Below, in pieces: positions 35,832 through 38,828 of a DNA stretch of 38,828 bases (position 1 is the stretch's first letter; each line of letters starts with the position of its first letter). Source of the stretch: Acinetobacter sp. P8-3-8 (lineage in GTDB: Bacteria > Pseudomonadota > Gammaproteobacteria > Pseudomonadales > Moraxellaceae); contig NZ_AFIE01000034.1 of NCBI RefSeq assembly GCF_000214135.1, forward strand, positions 1 through 38,828, read 5' to 3'. The notes under the pieces are model-generated. The model did not search any database and was not told the DNA's origin. It worked only from the letters and a program-made list of their open reading frames with translations. The position numbers and the translations under genes are program-made.

Positions 35832-36176
35832 CTACGGTTTTCCCTTCACAACCCTAGTGCAACTTCTCGCTCTTCTCTCAGGTAAAATGTATTTCTTGGC
35901 TTTTTCCAGTAAACTTTCTAAATGTTTGGGTAAATTACCTGCTGAATCCAATGAAGTGAGTCTTAAAATATTCAGAATACTAATGGATGCAATATGAAAG
36001 CTGATTCTCAGAGGAGTAACTTTTGCCCGTTGAGCCATATATTTAATTTGATACTTTGGATGAAGTACAAGATTATGCAACAAATTGGCTGTGCCATTAC
36101 AATCATGAAAGACTACACCAAGCCAACAAAGGAAGGCCTCCTCTAATGGCTGCTTAAGCTCTACTTTTAACTTCGG
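35832..36176 (-). pseudogene. IS4-family transposase relic (C-terminal part)
   Basis: The minus-strand frame runs from a stop at 36177-36179 to the stop at 35832-35834 with no ATG. It encodes the C-terminal wording typical of IS4-type DDE transposases: LHNLVLHPKYQ, AQRAKVTPLRISF, DSAGNLPKHLESLLE, and the near-terminal ILPERRARS followed by a basic tail. The upstream part (VELKQPLEEAFLCWLGVV) is less well conserved. The catalytic DDE region is absent, so this is a truncated, inactive insertion-sequence remnant within the island. Confidence 0.75.
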
Positions 36177-36179
36177 TTA

Positions 36180-36401
36180 TTTATGGGAGGATTACCCCTA
36201 ACTTAAATAAAAAAGTCTCCGACAAACCCAGTACGGTTCAATCGGATGCTTACTAGAAATCTAAGACTTGTTGACGTAAATCATTGCAGTATGATTTAGG
36301 TATATAACGAAAGTAATCAAATTTTTACAATTGCAGCAAACTTCGTAGATTAAACTCTAGAAATTTTATAAAACAACGTTGAACACCATTGAAATAATAT
36401 A
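36180..36401. other. Non-coding stretch between the IS4 relic and the PHP/PRTase operon
   Basis: No gene is supported. A locally less AT-rich patch at 36210-36260 could be more mobile-element debris and contains the GCTTACTAGAA copy (36248-36258) also found at the integrase start. From 36300 on it is AT-rich; no clear terminator for the minus-strand operon was seen. Confidence 0.4.
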
Positions 36402-37106
36402 TTATTGATTAATTATTAAAGGCATTCCTTCTTCATCCAATGTTTTTGTTAAAATTAAATATTTTTTTACCAACTCAATAGATGGTTTACAATTTTCTTC
36501 AAGATGAAAATCATTATTTAAAGATGAAATATAAATACTCAGCCAAACTGTATTTTTTACTTTTGGAAGAAAGCTAGGCAGTTGTATAAAATTTTTTCTA
36601 TCAAAAATCAATCTTAAAGTTCTAAGAACTGGAGTAAAATATTTATAATTCAATAAATTCGCTACATCATCATTTAAATCCTCTGTTATAAATTTTTTAT
36701 TCAAGTATTCCTCTAGACTAGGATCTATAAAGGCATCTAAAGGATTTAAAATAGCTAAGTATAAGGATTTAAATGATTTGGCACCATTCTGAATACACTC
36801 TAATTGCAATTTATCAGCAGTAGAACCTGTAATAAAAATATCATCTCCAAATATAATATTAACATTCCTACTAGCAAAAAAATTACTTGCTGGAATGATA
36901 TGATCTCTATTTTTTGAGATGCTAATCCTTTCCATTTCACTTAATGAAGCATAATTTTCACAAGGTAAGGCCAGTCTGGGCAGTTTTACATTTATTATGG
37001 TTGGGTAATTTTTTAAAGCTAACCAAACATTGAGATTTTTAGAAAAAATTTCAAATAAAATATTGGCAGTTGATGGTGCACTTCTCCAACCAGTAGTTAA
37101 CAACAC
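36402..37106 (-). CDS. Phosphoribosyltransferase-like domain (C-terminal part of a frame-split gene)
   Basis: If read alone from GTG at 37106 this is 234 aa. It begins with the strand-loop VLLTTGWRSAPST. At about residues 84-98 it has IIFGDDIFITGSTAD, which matches the PRPP-binding motif of type I phosphoribosyltransferases (two acidic residues, then TGST). It resembles the conflict-associated PRTase group that I remember as PRTase-CE; that name is unverified. The protein would use or bind PRPP or a related nucleotide. The start is dubious: the strand beginning VVLL is cut by it, and a -1 shift on an A8 run joins it to the preceding frame (37097-37552), giving about 383 aa. Very AT-rich codon use differs from the host genes. 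Confidence 0.65.
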   Translation of the reverse strand: MLLTTGWRSAPSTANILFEIFSKNLNVWLALKNYPTIINVKLPRLALPCENYASLSEMERISISKNRDHIIPASNFFASRNVNIIFGDDIFITGSTADKLQLECIQNGAKSFKSLYLAILNPLDAFIDPSLEEYLNKKFITEDLNDDVANLLNYKYFTPVLRTLRLIFDRKNFIQLPSFLPKVKNTVWLSIYISSLNNDFHLEENCKPSIELVKKYLILTKTLDEEGMPLIINQ

Positions 37107-37552
37107 AACTTTCTCATTATTTTTTTTACATTTTCAAAAAACATATACCAGTGACTATTTTTATTTTGTAATTCAGCCACCATGTACTCATATAAAATAT
37201 TTGAAAAAAATTCAATATCTTTATAGCTACCATATTTTGCTTGACTATACATTTTTGTAAATTTTATTAAATCTTGTCCAGATGCACCGAAAAATTCTCC
37301 ATTATTCAAAAATAATGAATGAATATAGAAACTATCTGTCATTTTGAAGTATTTATTTATATCAATAATCCCAGAATCTAAAAATGAATACATAATAGAT
37401 CTAAAATTTTTTATAGACATACTTTTTATTAGGTTTTTTGATATCCAATCAAATATTAAAGTTAGATTGTCTTTATTTTCATTTTTAAAAACATTCCAAT
37501 CAATAACTTCTTCTTTTTCAATAAGACTTATAAAATCAATTTTACAAACCAC
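37097..37552 (-). CDS. N-terminal helical part of the frame-split PRTase-like gene
   Basis: This 151-aa frame starts at GTG 37552, with AAGGGA at 7 nt, directly after the PHP gene stop (3-nt gap). It is mostly helical (IFDWISKNLIKSM, FRSIMYSFLDSG, FTKMYSQAKYG) with no motif I recognise. It ends WYMFFENVKKIMRKLCC just past an A8 run. In the -1 frame the same run reads on as ENVKKNNEKVVLLTTGW into the PRTase domain. I therefore regard it as the N-terminal region of a single protein whose reading frame is broken at the homopolymer, by mutation, sequencing error or programmed slippage. Confidence 0.6.
   Translation of the reverse strand: MVCKIDFISLIEKEEVIDWNVFKNENKDNLTLIFDWISKNLIKSMSIKNFRSIMYSFLDSGIIDINKYFKMTDSFYIHSLFLNNGEFFGASGQDLIKFTKMYSQAKYGSYKDIEFFSNILYEYMVAELQNKNSHWYMFFENVKKIMRKLCC
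37120..37127 (-). other. A8 run, putative -1 slippage or frameshift site
   Basis: The minus strand reads GTA-AAA-AAA-ATA in the upstream frame, i.e. the slippery heptamer A-AAA-AAA. A -1 shift here fuses the two flanking frames into one protein. A one-base length change of the run would have the same effect. Confidence 0.6.
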
Positions 37553-37555
37553 AAT

Positions 37556-38380
37556 CTAATCCCTTAATAAACTACTAATTTCTACATGTTTTTTGATTCT
37601 GTTTTCAAAATAACAAATTTTTTCCAAACCAATTTTATGAGTTGTTAATAAAATATCTTCAATTCCTAAACCCACATCTTCTGGTGTATGTGCATCAGAA
37701 CCAATTACGAAATCAATTTTATTTTCTACCCCATATTGAATATTGCTTAAACATGGGTAACTCCACTCTCCAAAATACTCCAAATTTGTTGTTGGATTAT
37801 ATTTACTTTTCCTCAATCCCGATGTATTTAATTCATATGCTAGTTTACTCTCCGTTAACAAATCCATTATCTCACAATGGTATTTTTGCAAAACATCACT
37901 ATTAACCACTCTTAGTAAAATATCAGGATGCCCTATTGAATCAAACTGATTTGATTTTATTAGAGCTTTTACTTGATTAAAATATGAACAAAAAACCTGA
38001 GGGTTATTAATTTTATCTAAATCCCATACATTAATGTTTCTATTAACACCTGGTATGTAATGAATGGAACCAATAATATAATCAGGTTTAATAAAATCAA
38101 TTATTTCTTGGTTGTAATCGAAACAATTTTCAAAATAATCACATTCAAGACCAAGCAATACTTTTATCTTATTAAAATACTTTTCTTTTAAAGATAAAAT
38201 ATTTTCTTTATAGTCACATATTTCATCTTTTCTTAATCTATTAGTTGAATCTAAAAAAAATGGCGCATGATCTGTAATTGTTAATATACTTATACCCTTA
38301 TCAATAGCAGATATTATAACTTGCTCAATTGATCCACTAGCATGTTTAGAATATGCTGAATGCACGTGTGAATCAATCAT
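37556..38380 (-). CDS. PHP-domain phosphoesterase (HisJ/histidinol-phosphatase-like)
   Basis: The 274-aa protein from ATG 38380 (MIDSHVHSAYSKH) shows the PHP metal-binding set: HVH near the N-terminus, TDHAPF, the Glu in GLECDYF, SIHYI, GHPDI, and the final GSDAHTPEDVG. All ligand positions look intact, so a trinuclear-metal phosphoesterase is expected. The fold is that of HisJ, but no histidine genes are near and the setting is an island, so a nuclease or nucleotide phosphatase role is more likely than histidine synthesis. A TTG three codons upstream is a weaker start. Start overlaps the upstream gene's end by 8 bp and its stop is 3 nt from the next start, so it is a coupled operon. Confidence 0.85.
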   Translation of the reverse strand: MIDSHVHSAYSKHASGSIEQVIISAIDKGISILTITDHAPFFLDSTNRLRKDEICDYKENILSLKEKYFNKIKVLLGLECDYFENCFDYNQEIIDFIKPDYIIGSIHYIPGVNRNINVWDLDKINNPQVFCSYFNQVKALIKSNQFDSIGHPDILLRVVNSDVLQKYHCEIMDLLTESKLAYELNTSGLRKSKYNPTTNLEYFGEWSYPCLSNIQYGVENKIDFVIGSDAHTPEDVGLGIEDILLTTHKIGLEKICYFENRIKKHVEISSLLRD

Positions 38381-38828
38381 TAGATGCAATCTCTTTTAAA
38401 ATATCTGGATACATTTCCAACTCCTTCATTACCCAATAAGGATTGTTATTTCTTCGTATAATTTCATTTAAAATCAAGTTTTTTTCCATAGGTTTTATTA
38501 AATCCATAAATGGAATCCTATACAAATTATTAATTAATTTATTGTTTTTAACATGATCTTCCAAGTCGCCCCAATCAATATCATCCAGGTTTAAATTACC
38601 TAGTTTTATATTTTCAATTCCATAGAAAAAAATGCTGCCATCAGGCTTAATGGTTACATCCATACCATTATTTTCAACATTTATACTACCTAAAGTAAAT
38701 TTTTTATTTGTTTTAATTTCTATTTCCTTAATATACTCCTTTAAATCTAAAAAATTATTATTTTCTATATTTTCAGGTTTTACTAAGTTTTTATAATCAA
38801 TTTTAAAAACGTAATTTTCATTAATTAT
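38373..38828 (-). CDS. Unrecognised protein, C-terminal 151 aa, gene runs off the window
   Basis: The minus-strand frame is open from the window edge to TGA at 38373-38375, with no stop in 151 codons, so the gene starts beyond the window. An internal ATG at 38663 is probably not the start: codons before it look equally coding (FTLGSINVENNGMDV). The visible part has a beta-rich stretch (VTIKPDGSIFFYGIENIKLG) and an acidic then helical tail (WGDLEDHVKNNKL, PYWVMKELEMYPDIL). I do not recognise a family. It is the first visible gene of the operon with PHP and PRTase-like genes, overlapping the PHP start, so it is very likely part of the same system. Confidence 0.7.
   Translation of the reverse strand: MINENYVFKIDYKNLVKPENIENNNFLDLKEYIKEIEIKTNKKFTLGSINVENNGMDVTIKPDGSIFFYGIENIKLGNLNLDDIDWGDLEDHVKNNKLINNLYRIPFMDLIKPMEKNLILNEIIRRNNNPYWVMKELEMYPDILKEIASND

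Noticed and set aside
38373-38663. A 96-aa complete gene starting at ATG 38663
   Set aside because: The frame stays open and protein-like to the window edge, so this ATG is internal and the gene is truncated by the window.
1-38828. CRISPR array, rRNA or complete tRNA genes
   Set aside because: No regularly spaced repeats or rRNA-like conserved stretches were seen, and the only tRNA sequence is the fragment at 34310-34359.

Overview
The window looks like a chromosomal segment of Acinetobacter or a close relative in the Moraxellaceae. It is AT-rich, has short intergenic regions, and carries a typical set of Acinetobacter housekeeping and lipid/alcohol metabolism genes (murB, dnaX, an ompW-type porin, a high-molecular-weight FabG with a divergent thiolase, an ethanol-type Fe-ADH/ALDH locus). 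This genus call is inference from gene content and composition; no rRNA gene is present to confirm it.

Layout. (1) 236-3995, minus strand: a tight operon reading LMW protein tyrosine phosphatase, murB, a DUF218/YdcF-like membrane protein and an alpha/beta hydrolase. (2) 4116-9338: an Fe-type alcohol dehydrogenase, an OmpW-family protein, a hotdog thioesterase and dnaX. (3) 9580-10755: an MFS transporter broken by one in-frame TGA. (4) 10819-16354: a family VIII-type serine hydrolase, then a lipid cassette of MaoC dehydratase and high-molecular-weight FabG, divergent from a FadI/FadA2-type thiolase. The arrangement matches mycobacterial htdX-fabG4-fadA2. (5) 16639-23974: an alcohol-oxidation locus with an AdhB/YiaY-type Fe-ADH, two tandem paralogous SDRs, an alpha/beta hydrolase, a GAF-domain regulator with an unusual winged-helix output, and an NAD aldehyde dehydrogenase. 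The ADH and ALDH promoter regions share a direct repeat with an exact 11-bp period, a candidate operator for that regulator. (6) 24214-30552: an AEC transporter, an HCCA-isomerase-like protein, an SDR lacking its catalytic residues, a TetR regulator with a clear palindromic operator, a lipoprotein gamma-glutamyltransferase and a class I glutamine amidotransferase. (7) 31321-33795: an OprB-type porin and an exported NylB-like serine hydrolase, in an operon behind a long AT-rich stretch.

The right end is mobile. At 34310-34359 lies only the 3' half of a tRNA with a CAT anticodon, still followed by its own terminator. It abuts a tyrosine recombinase, so this is one attachment junction of an integrated island that continues past the window. 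An unmarked, heavily mutated IS5-family transposase relic lies on the host side, and an IS4-family transposase relic lies inside the island.

The island cargo visible here (36402-38828, minus strand, very AT-rich) is a tightly packed operon: the 3' part of an unrecognised gene, a PHP-domain phosphoesterase, and a phosphoribosyltransferase-like protein split into two frames at an A8 run. Shifting -1 on that run gives one continuous protein of about 383 residues. PHP plus PRTase on an integrase-bounded island suggests a conflict, defence or nucleotide-modifying system. It is the best candidate for undescribed biology in the window.
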